Counted from the stretch's first letter, positions 17,061 through 26,597 are shown. The stretch is DNA of 64,000 nucleotides from Sphaerotilus mobilis (GCF_004216565.1 NZ_SGWV01000008.1:682001-746000); one strand, 5' to 3'. Made by a program: numbers and translations. The notes: generated by a model not told the origin, from the sequence alone.

Positions 17061-17620
17061 AAACAGCCAACGTCCATCGTTGTCACAAAGAAGATCTCGA
17101 TCTGATAACAACATTCTGGCATTCTGCGCTTGGGTTAAGCAAAGCTTAGTTGACACGGATCTTCAGAACCGGTCTTCCTTCGCAGGTGACGCAGGCCGCC
17201 AACAAGCCTGCGAAAGGGTGAGGCTCGTGGACCAGCTTGGACTCTCGTTGCGCATTGCCAGGAGATCTGGCAATGGCTCGTGTCATCTTGGGTATGGGTC
17301 AGCGTTGACGCGGGCTTCCAAGACGCGACGTTCCCGTCGCAGCAGACCACGTGTCCTGATCGCTCCTGCGTGTGGGTCTTCAACGACAGCAGTCTGCGCA
17401 GTACCCGGACATTAGGTGGGTCACGACAAACGTCGTCGACCGCCAGCGCCATTTCCCTGATTTCGCCTCATGTCTCCCGCCGTACCGAGGAGCGCGTCAG
17501 CGTGCCTCCGACGGAATGTATTGGCCTGCGTCTACATCAACTCATTTCCGACGAAGCACGTCGGTTCGCGTCTACCAGTGTCGTATTCAACGTGTCGTTC
17601 ATTGACCAAGGAAGAGACCC

Positions 17621-19495
17621 ATGCATCGCTTTGCCCCTCGTCCACGCTTCGCCTGCTATCTGCTGCCGCCCATGCTGATGATAGGTGGGTGTACTGCCAC
17701 GATGTCAAACCAGATTCAACAAGCCGCGAACCAAGTCATGAACACGTCGCCCGGCTCGTCGAATCAGGCATCCGCACCACTGCGTGCGACACCGCAAGCC
17801 CAATCGCGAGGCACGCCGCGCCAGAAACCTGTGCCCTTGCTCACACGAGAAGACGCCAGCATCAAGGCACTTTTTGCCAAAGGTACGGTCACCGGAGCCG
17901 ACCTGTTGCCAGAGTTGCGCGCCTTCAAGCGTTTATCTGGCGATGGCAAGGCCATACCCATCGCTGACCTCTTGGGAAACTCAGAAAGCGCCCCGGAATC
18001 GGGTGGCTTTCTGGGGCAGTTGATGTCCTCGGACCTAAAGTCAGGTCTTGCAGGGGCATCAATGCAGTTGGCGGTGGGAAAGCTCGAGTCGACCCTGAAA
18101 GCCACGGTCATGAGCACAGCGGTGTCGGAACTGCAGGGGCACCTTGATTTTCTCATCGGGGATTCCAAGGCGCTTCAGTCAGAAACCATCACCCTGCCGT
18201 CCGGCGATAACCTGACAGCAGAACAGAAGCAGCGCTCCGTGACGATGGCAGCCATCGTCGTCGCTACCCGCCTGAGCGCCAGGATGCTGAATCAGGCAAC
18301 CAAGGATCTCAAGGGCCTGGAGCAAGAATATCAAACCCTGATCGACAGGCGCGAGCGCGCGGCAGCATTGCTGCAGCAGACGCTGGCGACGGGCATCCCA
18401 GCAAATGCGGCCCATGCCTTCGTCGAGGCAGATCTCAATCATCTTCGCCGCCTGTCTGCAAGTGAAGGCGTCGCCGGTTTTGTGAAGGACATGGGCGCAC
18501 AGACCATGGCTCTGCGGCTTGTCGCGGCGACAGACCCAAAAACATATGAGGACTACAAGGCTCAATCCGATGGCTTGACCAAACGCCAAGCAGCAGCCAT
18601 GCGCACGGTGGCAGGCGTTGTCGCCTTCGGAGGTCTGCTGACGAACTTCTCGAGCGAGTTCGTGAAGATTGGCAAGCAGAAGTCGGTGGCCGAAATTCTG
18701 GCGCTTGGCCCGCTGGCAGCTGCATTCATTTCGGAGGTGCCGCCGGTCTTTCAGTCGGCCTATCAGGTGGCCACAGAGGGAGCAGGTGTCCTTCTGAAAT
18801 CTCACAAGCATTTCAAGGTCACAACGCTCGACAAGACGGTCGAAGTCGCAGGTGCGTCCGAAGTCTTTGAATTGATCAAGCTGAACGGCGCAACGCCCGA
18901 GTTTCAGTCCGCACTCTTTCGCGACGACGGCTTTGGTGTGTTGCAGCGCGTCCATTTCTGCGACGCCAAGGCAGCGATCCAAATGGTGGACGCGGCTGTC
19001 CCGTCTCAAGGGCAGGCTGAATTCGCGAAGGAAATGGCGCTGGAGAATCCTTCCCAGTTCTCCTTCGTCAATGTTGAGACCATCAAGGCAGACATCGTGC
19101 CTGAACTGCTCGGCAAGGACCATCGTCCGCGCCTGAACGACCGAAATCCTGCGATGGCTCGCGTCCAGCAGGTCGTTGCAGGCCCGTCTGGCCTACCCGC
19201 GACGACCGCTGCGGCCGCTACGGCCGAACCCGGGCCAGGTTATCTCAAGTGGAACAACGAGCAGGTTCTCAGACTTGTCTTCGCGAACCGCGATGCCAAT
19301 GCGGCCAAGTACGCAGCGATGGAATTCAATGGCGTGACCGTCCGCCCTGTCCCGTCGATGCAATCCCTGTTCGCCTATGAGTCGCTGGCCGACGCCTGCC
19401 GTCAGCAGTCTGTACCTGTCATCGCGCCAAGTGAGCCGAACCAGCCACCAAAGCCTCAACGTCGACAACCGGCGCAGAATTCACGCAAGTCTTGA
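17621..19495 (+). CDS. Large lipoprotein of unknown function
   Basis: 624 residues from an ATG preceded by GGAAGAG. The lipobox is IGGC (about residue 24). The mature protein has a helical middle (QATKDLKGLEQEYQTLIDRR, about 220-260) that may be coiled, then a hydrophobic stretch around AGVVAFGGLLTNF and ALGPLAAAFISEVPP, and a Pro/Gln-rich tail. No domain is recognised. It is the first of a less GC-rich run of genes (lipoprotein, FlgT/CsgG-like lipoprotein, caspase homologue), and its stop is 29 bases from the next start, which suggests an operon. Confidence 0.6.
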   Translation: MHRFAPRPRFACYLLPPMLMIGGCTATMSNQIQQAANQVMNTSPGSSNQASAPLRATPQAQSRGTPRQKPVPLLTREDASIKALFAKGTVTGADLLPELRAFKRLSGDGKAIPIADLLGNSESAPESGGFLGQLMSSDLKSGLAGASMQLAVGKLESTLKATVMSTAVSELQGHLDFLIGDSKALQSETITLPSGDNLTAEQKQRSVTMAAIVVATRLSARMLNQATKDLKGLEQEYQTLIDRRERAAALLQQTLATGIPANAAHAFVEADLNHLRRLSASEGVAGFVKDMGAQTMALRLVAATDPKTYEDYKAQSDGLTKRQAAAMRTVAGVVAFGGLLTNFSSEFVKIGKQKSVAEILALGPLAAAFISEVPPVFQSAYQVATEGAGVLLKSHKHFKVTTLDKTVEVAGASEVFELIKLNGATPEFQSALFRDDGFGVLQRVHFCDAKAAIQMVDAAVPSQGQAEFAKEMALENPSQFSFVNVETIKADIVPELLGKDHRPRLNDRNPAMARVQQVVAGPSGLPATTAAAATAEPGPGYLKWNNEQVLRLVFANRDANAAKYAAMEFNGVTVRPVPSMQSLFAYESLADACRQQSVPVIAPSEPNQPPKPQRRQPAQNSRKS

Positions 19496-19524
19496 ATCCA
19501 TCGAATGCCATAGAGGAGATCGAC

Positions 19525-20499
19525 ATGGTACGTGTGACAAACATTCTGATGGTGCCCGCTGTTCTGCTGGCACTTGCCGGGTGCCAGAACAAGCCGATCG
19601 TGGATCCGAACGCCAAGCCCGAAATACGGGAAACACGCGGCGCCATCCTCATGCCAGCTGGCGCAAGCTATCGCCTGGTGCAACTCGCGGAGAAGGGAAT
19701 CAAGCCCCGCATCTATACGCAGGTGCGGGGCATGGGTGATCCGTCCAACGAGAAACTGCTCTTTCGCGCCGATGTGGCCGCAGCCATCGGCGTGACGGCC
19801 ACCCAGATTCAACGCCGTTTCATGGACACGGTCGGCAAGACCAAACGTTATGAGGTCTACGACACCAGCACGTCAGTCACCGCTGAAGCATCTGACTTTG
19901 TTGTCGACGCGCAGTTTGTGGGGTCGTCTCAGGAACTGCGGACGCTCGAAGGCGGCTTGCGGGTTGCTGTCACACGGGTGCAGCTCAACGCCAACCTGAT
20001 CGACCGCTACTCCGGTCGTCCAGTATGGGCAGCACCCGTCGAGGCCGTCGGCGTGACTGGATTGAGCAGCAGCGATCGCATGGTCGTTCAACCTGGCGAG
20101 AGCCTAGAGCAAGCAGATGTGCAACGTCGCCTGGGCATCGACTATGAAAGGGCCATGCAGAGGGCCTTCGATCGTCTCGCGGCCCGCATCGATTCCGACT
20201 TGCGCCCGATGGGCAAGGTCGTCGGCGTCGAAGGAGATGGCATCTCGATCATCGGTGGCCAGCGCAATGGTCTGCAGAGCGGCGACGAAATGGTCATCTT
20301 CAGTGCAGGCCTGACCACCATTGGAGAGGCGCAATCTTTCATCAACATGCGACCGCTCGCAGCCGTGCGCTGCAGCGCTGTCGGGCAGGAAACCAGTCAG
20401 TGCGATGTCGTCCGACGCAACACACAGTTCAACTTCAAGGAGGGCGACTTCGTCATCCTGACAGACCATTCCGCATCGACCTTGCGCCAGGGGATGTGA
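19525..20499 (+). CDS. Lipoprotein with CsgG/FlgT-like layout
   Basis: 324 residues; ATG 19525 is chosen because GAGGAGATC precedes it and a lipoprotein signal follows (lipobox LAGC, Cys about 16). An upstream TTG at 19492 is possible but unlikely. The body has alternating strands and helices similar to CsgG/LpoB-type domains (SVTAEASDFVVDAQFVG, then a segment on RVQLNANLIDRYSG). A small C-terminal beta-domain (GQRNGLQSGDEMVIFS) resembles the end of FlgT-like proteins. It is probably an outer-membrane-anchored assembly factor. The stop is one base before the caspase gene at 20501, so the two are tightly coupled. Confidence 0.6.
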   Translation: MVRVTNILMVPAVLLALAGCQNKPIVDPNAKPEIRETRGAILMPAGASYRLVQLAEKGIKPRIYTQVRGMGDPSNEKLLFRADVAAAIGVTATQIQRRFMDTVGKTKRYEVYDTSTSVTAEASDFVVDAQFVGSSQELRTLEGGLRVAVTRVQLNANLIDRYSGRPVWAAPVEAVGVTGLSSSDRMVVQPGESLEQADVQRRLGIDYERAMQRAFDRLAARIDSDLRPMGKVVGVEGDGISIIGGQRNGLQSGDEMVIFSAGLTTIGEAQSFINMRPLAAVRCSAVGQETSQCDVVRRNTQFNFKEGDFVILTDHSASTLRQGM

Positions 20500-20500
20500 C

Positions 20501-22063
20501 ATGAAACTCGCGAAAAGGGTTTCAAGGCCACAGTTTCAACGCCGCGCGTTTCTGACGTTCCTGAGCACGCCTGTTTGGACGCCCTTGCTGACCGCCCTGC
20601 CGACATCAGCGGCGTCATCGGTTGAAGGGCGCACGCTGAGAACTGACCAAGTGACGATCCTGTACCGGCCGCTTGGCAAGGATGCGCCGTCACCACACGA
20701 TCCAATCGTGCAGTCATCCGTCCGGCAATTGGAACGGGAGTTCATCGCGAGAGGTTTGAAAGTACAGCAGCCGTCTGCGCAACTCTATCGGTTGATGGCT
20801 CAGGGCGACGGCGTCGTGGTGACCTTCGCATCCGATGCTGGCTATTCGCTGGTTTTCTCGATCTACCGGAATCTTCGTCCGGTTCCTCAGCAAGAAGGCG
20901 CCATTGCCGAAGTGCGACTCGAGTCCCGCACCATCGTTGGTCGGCATGTCCTGTCAGCTGAATCTTCTCGCGGACAAATGTTCACACGCACGGATGCTGG
21001 CCTACAGGAGTTCGGTGCCAGACGCGCCTTTGAACTGGCAACGGAGAAAGCGGCAAGCGAACTCGCAGACAAGACTTTCCAGATCCTAAAAGCCATGACC
21101 ACCGAGCGCTTGGCTGACCTGCTGGGACCTGACGAGGGACTGCGCACAGATGCCGAACTGGTCGGACTGCCCGACACTTCTCCAGCGTCGACGTCCATGC
21201 TGTCCGAGACAACAACCGTCCAACCGACTGAAGGTTCCGGCAACGCCAGATTGCCCACACCAAAGAGAAAGTGGGCCATCTTGGTCGGAATGTCGAACTA
21301 CTCGTCTGTTCGAACCGCTGGAGTTCCTGGCATCAAGGATCTGCCAGGTGTCTCCAAAGACATCCAGCAAATCAGAGCCACGCTTCCAGAACTCGGCTTC
21401 GACATGCGGGACGTGACCACCCTAAAGGACGCAGATGCCACCAGCGGGGCTCTCCGCAGTGCACTCAAGCGCTTGGCTGGCCTTGTAGCGGCAGACGATC
21501 TGGTGATGGTCTATATCTCAGCCCATGGTGCAGACAAGGATTTCAGTGCATCCGGCTTCGGTATGCCGATCTTGGCGGATTTCCGCCCCAACGACCCGAA
21601 TTCGCTGGACTTTTGGGAATTGCAGAGCCTGACACGAAACCTACAGGGTCAAGTGGTTTGGATCAGCGACACCTGTCACTCAGGTGGTGCGGCAACCAAC
21701 ATCTCAAGCGTGGTCATCGGAGGTCAGGAGATTTCAACCGTCAAGGAGGTTCGAGGCCCTGACGCCTTATCAGTCGCCAGAGCAACGGCACAGGGACAGT
21801 CATTTGCGATCCTGACAGCCGCTGGCGCCAGGGAGATTTCCTGGGAAACCGGAGAAGGCGGACTGTTCACGACCCGTTTGTTGAACGCCCTAAAGGACAA
21901 CAAGGGTATGAAGCCCTTGTCCGAATTATTCTCGATACATGTTCGACCCACGGTCATCAAGGAATCAAAGACGATCTGCGAAAAATCTCGATCTTGCTCG
22001 ATGCACCCCCAGCAGACGCCCGTCATGGCATATGGCGGCTCGGGCAACCTCATCATTATCTAA
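20501..22063 (+). CDS. Caspase-family protein with N-terminal extension and possible Tat signal
   Basis: 520 residues. The N-terminus contains a twin-arginine-like motif (QRRAFLTFL) and a hydrophobic stretch, which suggests export by Tat. The first 250 residues are a separate domain (VTILYRPLGKDAP, then SSVRQLEREFIARGLKVQQ) with a TolB/FlgT-like alpha-beta pattern. The caspase domain starts near residue 262 (KRKWAILVGMSNYS), with His342 in YISAHGADKD and Cys392 in WISDTCHSGGA. Unlike its relatives, the protease part is C-terminal and there is no FGE or DUF4384 domain. It overlaps no neighbour but directly follows the lipoprotein at 19525. Confidence 0.85.
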   Translation: MKLAKRVSRPQFQRRAFLTFLSTPVWTPLLTALPTSAASSVEGRTLRTDQVTILYRPLGKDAPSPHDPIVQSSVRQLEREFIARGLKVQQPSAQLYRLMAQGDGVVVTFASDAGYSLVFSIYRNLRPVPQQEGAIAEVRLESRTIVGRHVLSAESSRGQMFTRTDAGLQEFGARRAFELATEKAASELADKTFQILKAMTTERLADLLGPDEGLRTDAELVGLPDTSPASTSMLSETTTVQPTEGSGNARLPTPKRKWAILVGMSNYSSVRTAGVPGIKDLPGVSKDIQQIRATLPELGFDMRDVTTLKDADATSGALRSALKRLAGLVAADDLVMVYISAHGADKDFSASGFGMPILADFRPNDPNSLDFWELQSLTRNLQGQVVWISDTCHSGGAATNISSVVIGGQEISTVKEVRGPDALSVARATAQGQSFAILTAAGAREISWETGEGGLFTTRLLNALKDNKGMKPLSELFSIHVRPTVIKESKTICEKSRSCSMHPQQTPVMAYGGSGNLIII

Positions 22064-22097
22064 ACAGCAGAGAAAGAGTATGAAACAAGGACACTCC

Positions 22098-22679
22098 ATG
22101 AAAAAGCCCTTCTTCTTTCATTTCGCTGCGTTGATCAGCATCGCAACGATCTGCTCCACGGCCCATACACAAACCATTCTTCGCCCCATCGCTGCAGTCG
22201 GCCTCAACGGCGGCGGCGACCAATTCAGCCCTTCAGTCCCCGGCGGAAACAGATATCAACCTGCCCGAGTGAGTGGCTTGGTCCACGCCTACATTGGCGC
22301 CGAATATCTCCCCAGCTCGAGTTATGGCATCAGTGCAACCATCGGGTTTCAAGGCGGCGTCCTGCAGAACAAGGGGCAGCGCCGCTATGAATTCGCTCGA
22401 ATCCCCGTCGAACTTCAGATTTCAACTGAACTGCTTGATGGCATCGGAATCATTGGCGGAGTGCGCAAATCACTGAGCCCTTCCGTCAAAATGCCAGCAA
22501 GCGAGCAACAATACGAGCCGAAGCTCAGCTCCGATATAGGATATTTTGGCGGCATTCGATTCGGCTTCGGCCAAGCGAGTTCGATCATGGCTCGATACAC
22601 GATCGAGAAGTTTAACGCTCCCGGAATCCCACCCATCAACGGTCGCCATTTCGGCATCTACTATGAGTTCGCAAGGTAA
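22098..22679 (+). CDS. Small outer-membrane beta-barrel-like protein
   Basis: 193 residues from ATG 22098 (AAGGA upstream); an ATG at 22080 would add six residues. A signal peptide (MKKPFFFHFAALISIATIC) is followed by short alternating strands (GLVHAYIGAEYLPSSSYGIS, GIIGGVRKSLSP) and a C-terminus ending in an aromatic strand (GRHFGIYYEFAR). This is typical of porin-like barrels of the outer membrane. Base composition is clearly poorer in GC than the flanking regions. The stop is 10 bases before the next lipoprotein. Confidence 0.6.
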   Translation: MKKPFFFHFAALISIATICSTAHTQTILRPIAAVGLNGGGDQFSPSVPGGNRYQPARVSGLVHAYIGAEYLPSSSYGISATIGFQGGVLQNKGQRRYEFARIPVELQISTELLDGIGIIGGVRKSLSPSVKMPASEQQYEPKLSSDIGYFGGIRFGFGQASSIMARYTIEKFNAPGIPPINGRHFGIYYEFAR

Positions 22680-22689
22680 GAAGAGCAAA

Positions 22690-23394
22690 ATGCACCACGT
22701 AATCATCATGATTGCCATGATACTGGTGAGTGGCTGCTCGTCGGTACCTTACCGAGCCGAGGGTATTGTGACAAACCATACAAACAGCAAGCCAAAGGAC
22801 CGTGAAAGCTTCAAGATCGCCAATGTCGCGGTCAATTCAACCAGAGTGGACTACAAAGATGCAGGCGCATTACTGTCGTCACTAACTGTCCCAGCCGCTG
22901 ACCCGAAAGACGATCGACGCCGTCTTGATGTTGATGCCGGCTTGAATCGCAGCCTGGATTGGCTGGGCTATTCAAACATCGGGCCAAATCAGAGAGCCGA
23001 ACCTTACTATCTGATTCATGCCACATTCGATTCAACCACAAACTTCTTTACAGCCCAAGAGCCAATCTACGAAGAACGGGATACTGGAAGCTGGCAGAGT
23101 CATTGCTTTGAGACGTTTCTAGGCACATCTTGCACCAACACGCCCATCATGAACCGGGTTCGAGTTGGCACTCGAGACGTGCCGCGTCAATACCAATCCA
23201 CAACGCTCCGCGTGGACTTCACGCACAAGGGCGAGGTCGTCAGGACAGTTTCAATCACGACCACCGACACATCCTGCAATGTCGACAAACGACTTCAGAT
23301 TCTCGCGGGAGAGGGCTTTAGACAAGTCATGAAAAACTCTCCAAAGAAGACATCATCGATCAGCATCGAAAGTGGATTTTGCTATCAACGCTAA
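22690..23394 (+). CDS. Lipoprotein of unknown function
   Basis: 234 residues with a very short lipoprotein signal (MHHVIIMIAMILVSGC, lipobox VSGC). A start nine codons earlier at 22663, overlapping the previous gene, is possible. The mature domain contains a long acidic/basic central part (RRRLDVDAGLNRSLDWLGY) and four or five Cys. No family is recognised. Composition is low-GC like the gene before it, and it may belong to the same transferred segment. Confidence 0.55.
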   Translation: MHHVIIMIAMILVSGCSSVPYRAEGIVTNHTNSKPKDRESFKIANVAVNSTRVDYKDAGALLSSLTVPAADPKDDRRRLDVDAGLNRSLDWLGYSNIGPNQRAEPYYLIHATFDSTTNFFTAQEPIYEERDTGSWQSHCFETFLGTSCTNTPIMNRVRVGTRDVPRQYQSTTLRVDFTHKGEVVRTVSITTTDTSCNVDKRLQILAGEGFRQVMKNSPKKTSSISIESGFCYQR

Positions 23395-23603
23395 ATCTCA
23401 GATATATCAGACAACACAGCGCCCAGAACAAGGATTACTTTGTTGAGCTGTTCCACCCCGAAGCGCATTAAACAGTTCTGGAACTTGAATGAACCGCCAG
23501 TTCGATGCAAAAGAACAGCCATCATTCAGTACCCAGGGGCTCTGTTTCCCCTCACAACTGGCCGACCTGCGTCCTTGGGCGCATTAATGTAGAAACTAAC
23601 ATC

Positions 23604-25253
23604 ATGAGTGCCAAGATCCCATCCATCCTGAAAAGTGCTGGAACTCTGCTCATCAGCGTGCTATTGACGGCTTGCGGCGGCGGAGAAGAAACCGGTACCT
23701 CGTCCAGCACAACACCAATCAGCAACCCCATCACCACGCCCGGCACGACGCCGACCACCGGACCTGGCGTGTCGTCCACACAGCAACCCCGCTGGACCAC
23801 GCCGCTGCTGCTTGAAACAAGCAACAGCCAAGTTGAGCTATTTTCAAATGTGCCACGTTATTGGCTAGGCATCTCGGACAGTGGCGATGCAACGGTCGCA
23901 TTCATACAGGCAGACGCTACCGGACGTCGTGCACTACAAGTCACCCGGGGTAATTCAGATACCAACTGGAGTGAACCGACAGTGATCGACGCTGCTGCCC
24001 CGATTGACGTTGGAGATTATCCTTTCAGCGGCAGTGTATCCAGACCTGACGTTGCAGTATCCCCCAACGGAAATGCTGTTGTTGCATGGGCCCACTTGAC
24101 CGACTGCGGCACAGGCAGTTACCTCAAGAATCCAGCAGACCCATGTTCCTTCGTTTATGCCTCACGACGCCTGGCAGGCGAATCAAATTGGGAAGCGCCA
24201 ATTAGGGTATCGGACTCACCCTATGGGGTATGGGGACCACACCGCGTCAAGATCAATGACCGCGGAGACGTTGCAATCTTGTTTGCTCATGCGGAGCCCA
24301 CAGAGACGACCGCCCGGATCGACCGACCCGGCGTCGCGCTGCGTACCGCAACAGAGTCGGCCTTTCGCGTCGAGGTCCTGAACGACTGGCCCATCGCCTA
24401 CGGTTTTGCAACGGGGCCGGAACTGCACCGCCTGGTCATCTTGGGGCTGGACGAAACAGGCCACGTGAATGTGACCGGCCAGCGCGGCACAGACATCGTC
24501 TCCTACCGTGGCAGCGTGGCTTCCGGATTCGGCTCAGTTCAGGTCGCCGCGGAACTGGAGAGTCGTGCTGCAACAGCGTCTCTTTTTGCCGTGCATACTG
24601 GGAGCAGCGGGTATATCGCAACCTTGTGGCTCCAAGATACCGCAACCACTGCCGGATCCGTGTTGTTGTCGGTCTTCTCACCGACGACTCAATCATGGAC
24701 CCCTTCCGCAGTTCCCATCGACTTGACGCAGTACCTCTCGTCAGGCGCGTTGACCACTGCCAATAGCTTGTCGTTGTTCAGTACCAGCAAATGGGCATTG
24801 CGTGTCACAGACGATTCAGCCGGGCATGTCTTGATATATGACAGATGCACACTGACTCAGTGGAAAGCAGGAGCCGTCATTCCCAAGAAGAACCTGCCCA
24901 GCCTATGCGGCTTGCACTTGTCGGATAACGCACTCTTCGTTTTTAATCAAAAGGGAGACTACGTGGGCGTGAATGCAAGTGGATACGATGGCGGCTGGGT
25001 CTCCTACAACCAATCCACCAACAGCATGACGCACACGATGCCAGCCAACCTGGCCGGTGTTCAGCCGCAAGATTACGTTCTTGGCACGAGAACCCGAATT
25101 GCTGGATCCTTTCCGACAGTGATGGATGTGTCGAACACAGGGAAAGCCATTTTGGTCACAAGCAATCGGTACGCAACCTTGCCAAGCGCGAGCGGTCCGA
25201 TTGGCGACCTCCACCCCAGCTTGTATAACTTGTGGGGGCTCTTCTTGCACTGA
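23604..25253 (+). CDS. Secreted lipoprotein, possible beta-propeller
   Basis: 549 residues. Lipobox LTAC is followed by a Gly/Thr/Pro-rich linker (about residues 25-60). The rest shows repeated strand motifs such as GDATVAFIQADATGRRALQV, NGNAVVAWAHL and RGDVAILFAHAE, typical of beta-propeller repeats with the pattern 'G-x-A-x-V-x-W'. Such proteins usually bind ligands at the cell surface. No enzyme motif is visible. About 210 bases without a gene precede it. Confidence 0.6.
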   Translation: MSAKIPSILKSAGTLLISVLLTACGGGEETGTSSSTTPISNPITTPGTTPTTGPGVSSTQQPRWTTPLLLETSNSQVELFSNVPRYWLGISDSGDATVAFIQADATGRRALQVTRGNSDTNWSEPTVIDAAAPIDVGDYPFSGSVSRPDVAVSPNGNAVVAWAHLTDCGTGSYLKNPADPCSFVYASRRLAGESNWEAPIRVSDSPYGVWGPHRVKINDRGDVAILFAHAEPTETTARIDRPGVALRTATESAFRVEVLNDWPIAYGFATGPELHRLVILGLDETGHVNVTGQRGTDIVSYRGSVASGFGSVQVAAELESRAATASLFAVHTGSSGYIATLWLQDTATTAGSVLLSVFSPTTQSWTPSAVPIDLTQYLSSGALTTANSLSLFSTSKWALRVTDDSAGHVLIYDRCTLTQWKAGAVIPKKNLPSLCGLHLSDNALFVFNQKGDYVGVNASGYDGGWVSYNQSTNSMTHTMPANLAGVQPQDYVLGTRTRIAGSFPTVMDVSNTGKAILVTSNRYATLPSASGPIGDLHPSLYNLWGLFLH

Positions 25254-25503
25254 ACTGGCATGCAGCTACGACATATCCCATCCGATCGGGAGGTAGCTGC
25301 GGTGCACATGAGCTGCTCGTCGGCGAAGTTCTCCGGATGCTGTCGGACGTCCGGTGGGTATTGCGACGGGTCAAGGCGCGCAGTCAGCTCGAATGCACGA
25401 TGCAAGTCGCAGCAGCGGCGCCGTAGCCTTGCTACGGCTTCAGCTCGCAGCGGAGCCTTGCGGCAAGCATCCGGCGGACGCATCTTGACGATGTCGGGGT
25501 TGA

Positions 25504-25818
25504 TCAGGTCGTGAGGATCACCGGCCGCCAGTGTTGGGGACACAACCGGTCGCTTTGGCTTGTAGGCTGGACAGGCGAGCGCTCCAGGAAGTCGCGCAGC
25601 TTGGCGCAACGTTCGTGGTCTTTGAGCTTCGCTGGGTGGATCAGGCTCATCAACGCCGCAGCCCGCTCGCCTTCGCGCCAGCTTCCGGCGTACGGGAATT
25701 GCTTCCGCCCGACAGTGAACGGCCGGCTGCGGTTCTCTGCCGGGTTGTTGTCGGCGGGCAGGTCACCAGCGTCGATGAACCGAGTCAGGGCGTGCCAGCG
25801 ATTGAGGCTGGAACTCAA
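25504..25818 (-). pseudogene. C-terminal remnant of an IS66-family transposase
   Basis: About 104 residues match the end of IS66 transposases: SSLNRWHALTRFIDAGDLPA, DNNPAENRSRPFTVGRKQF and GSWREGERAAALMSLIHPAK. This is the terminal region after the DDE core, so most of the transposase is missing. It runs directly into the broken gene at 25815 on its upstream side. The 250 bases to its left (25254-25503) contain no gene I can support and may be the IS end. Confidence 0.8.
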
Positions 25819-26312
25819 TCACATCCACAACCTGCACCCACCACGCCTGCACCACCACCCTCGGCGCCTTCCTGCTCCCCACCTCTTCCAGCCCGACCAG
25901 CACCAGCTGCCGCCCGCGCCAGCGCAGCACGCGCGCTTGGTCGAGCGGTGGCAGTTGGTAGGTCATGAGGTCCTCGCCCAGCAGGGCCGCGATTGGCAGG
26001 GCTTCTCGGTCGCCTGGGCGGCGGAAGATCATCAGGTCGCCGCGCTGCGGATTGCTGGCCATGATCTCGTCGCGCGGCAGGGGCCGGCCGTCGCGACGCA
26101 TGCGGCGGACGTCAGCCAGCATGTGCCTGCCGGCCTCGATCGGGCAGGCCGGGGCGCAGCCACTCGACCACGGCGGTCTCGGGTTCAAGTTGCCGCCATC
26201 GCGGTTCTTCCCACAGCTCGCCCGCCACCTCGTCGCGCAGCTCGCGGGTCAGGCTAGGCCACTGGGCGTGCAGCCTGGCTGAGCAGCGCAGCCGCCATAC
26301 GTTCGGATCCAT
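25815..26312 (-). pseudogene. Frameshifted and truncated gene of unknown function
   Basis: The minus strand reads MDPNVWRLRCSARLHAQWPS... to about WLRPGLP, then shifts frame near 26145 and continues as IEAGRHMLADVRRMRRDGRP through DEIMASNPQRGDLMIFRRPG to VDVIEFQPQ. There it is cut by the IS66 fragment. The family is not recognised. A perfect LexA box lies 29 bases upstream of the first codon, so the intact ancestor was probably SOS-inducible. Confidence 0.55.
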
Positions 26313-26340
26313 CGGTCACCTCTCCAAGTTCGGGATGAGA

Positions 26341-26356
26341 CTGTGTATTCATACAG
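26341..26356. promoter_or_regulatory. Perfect LexA (SOS) box
   Basis: CTGTGTATTCATACAG matches the CTGT-N8-ACAG operator of LexA exactly, with an AT-rich centre. It is 29 bases upstream of the minus-strand broken gene (start 26312) and 242 bases upstream of the plus-strand gene at 26598. Confidence 0.65.
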
Positions 26357-26597
26357 TCCAGGCAACCATGCTGGCTGAAGGCGGGCTCAGGAGATGAGCC
26401 TGGGTCCGGGACGTTCGCAGGGCGCCAGCCCTCCAGACGCGTGCATGGCGACCGACGCGCCGAACCTAGCGAGCGTCTTCGCCAAGAACGTCACCACAAC
26501 GCCGGTTGCGTCAGGGTGGCGACACCCAGATCCGCTCGAACGAGGGATCGGATCCCTACGATGCCTGCTCGACCCATCCGGACCAGGACCACGAACC

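Larger units (their letters stand above)
16768..17620. other. Long intergenic region between divergent genes, no gene recognised
   Basis: About 850 bases separate the minus-strand gene at 15895 and the plus-strand lipoprotein at 17621. Short open frames here lack start signals and family resemblance. The region is less GC-rich than the flanks and contains a 16-bp perfect palindrome, a direct repeat at 11-bp spacing and a small TAAGC/GCTTA inverted repeat at 17136-17148, so it probably holds divergent promoters and their operators. Confidence 0.5.

Noticed and set aside
17080-17678. Short open frames in the 16.8-17.6 kb intergenic region
   Set aside because: They lack ribosome-binding sites and family resemblance, overlap each other on both strands, and one runs into the real lipoprotein gene in another frame.
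25073-25609. A minus-strand frame between the propeller lipoprotein and the IS66 remnant
   Set aside because: It overlaps the end of a convincing plus-strand gene and has no recognisable domain; it is probably part of decayed insertion-sequence DNA.
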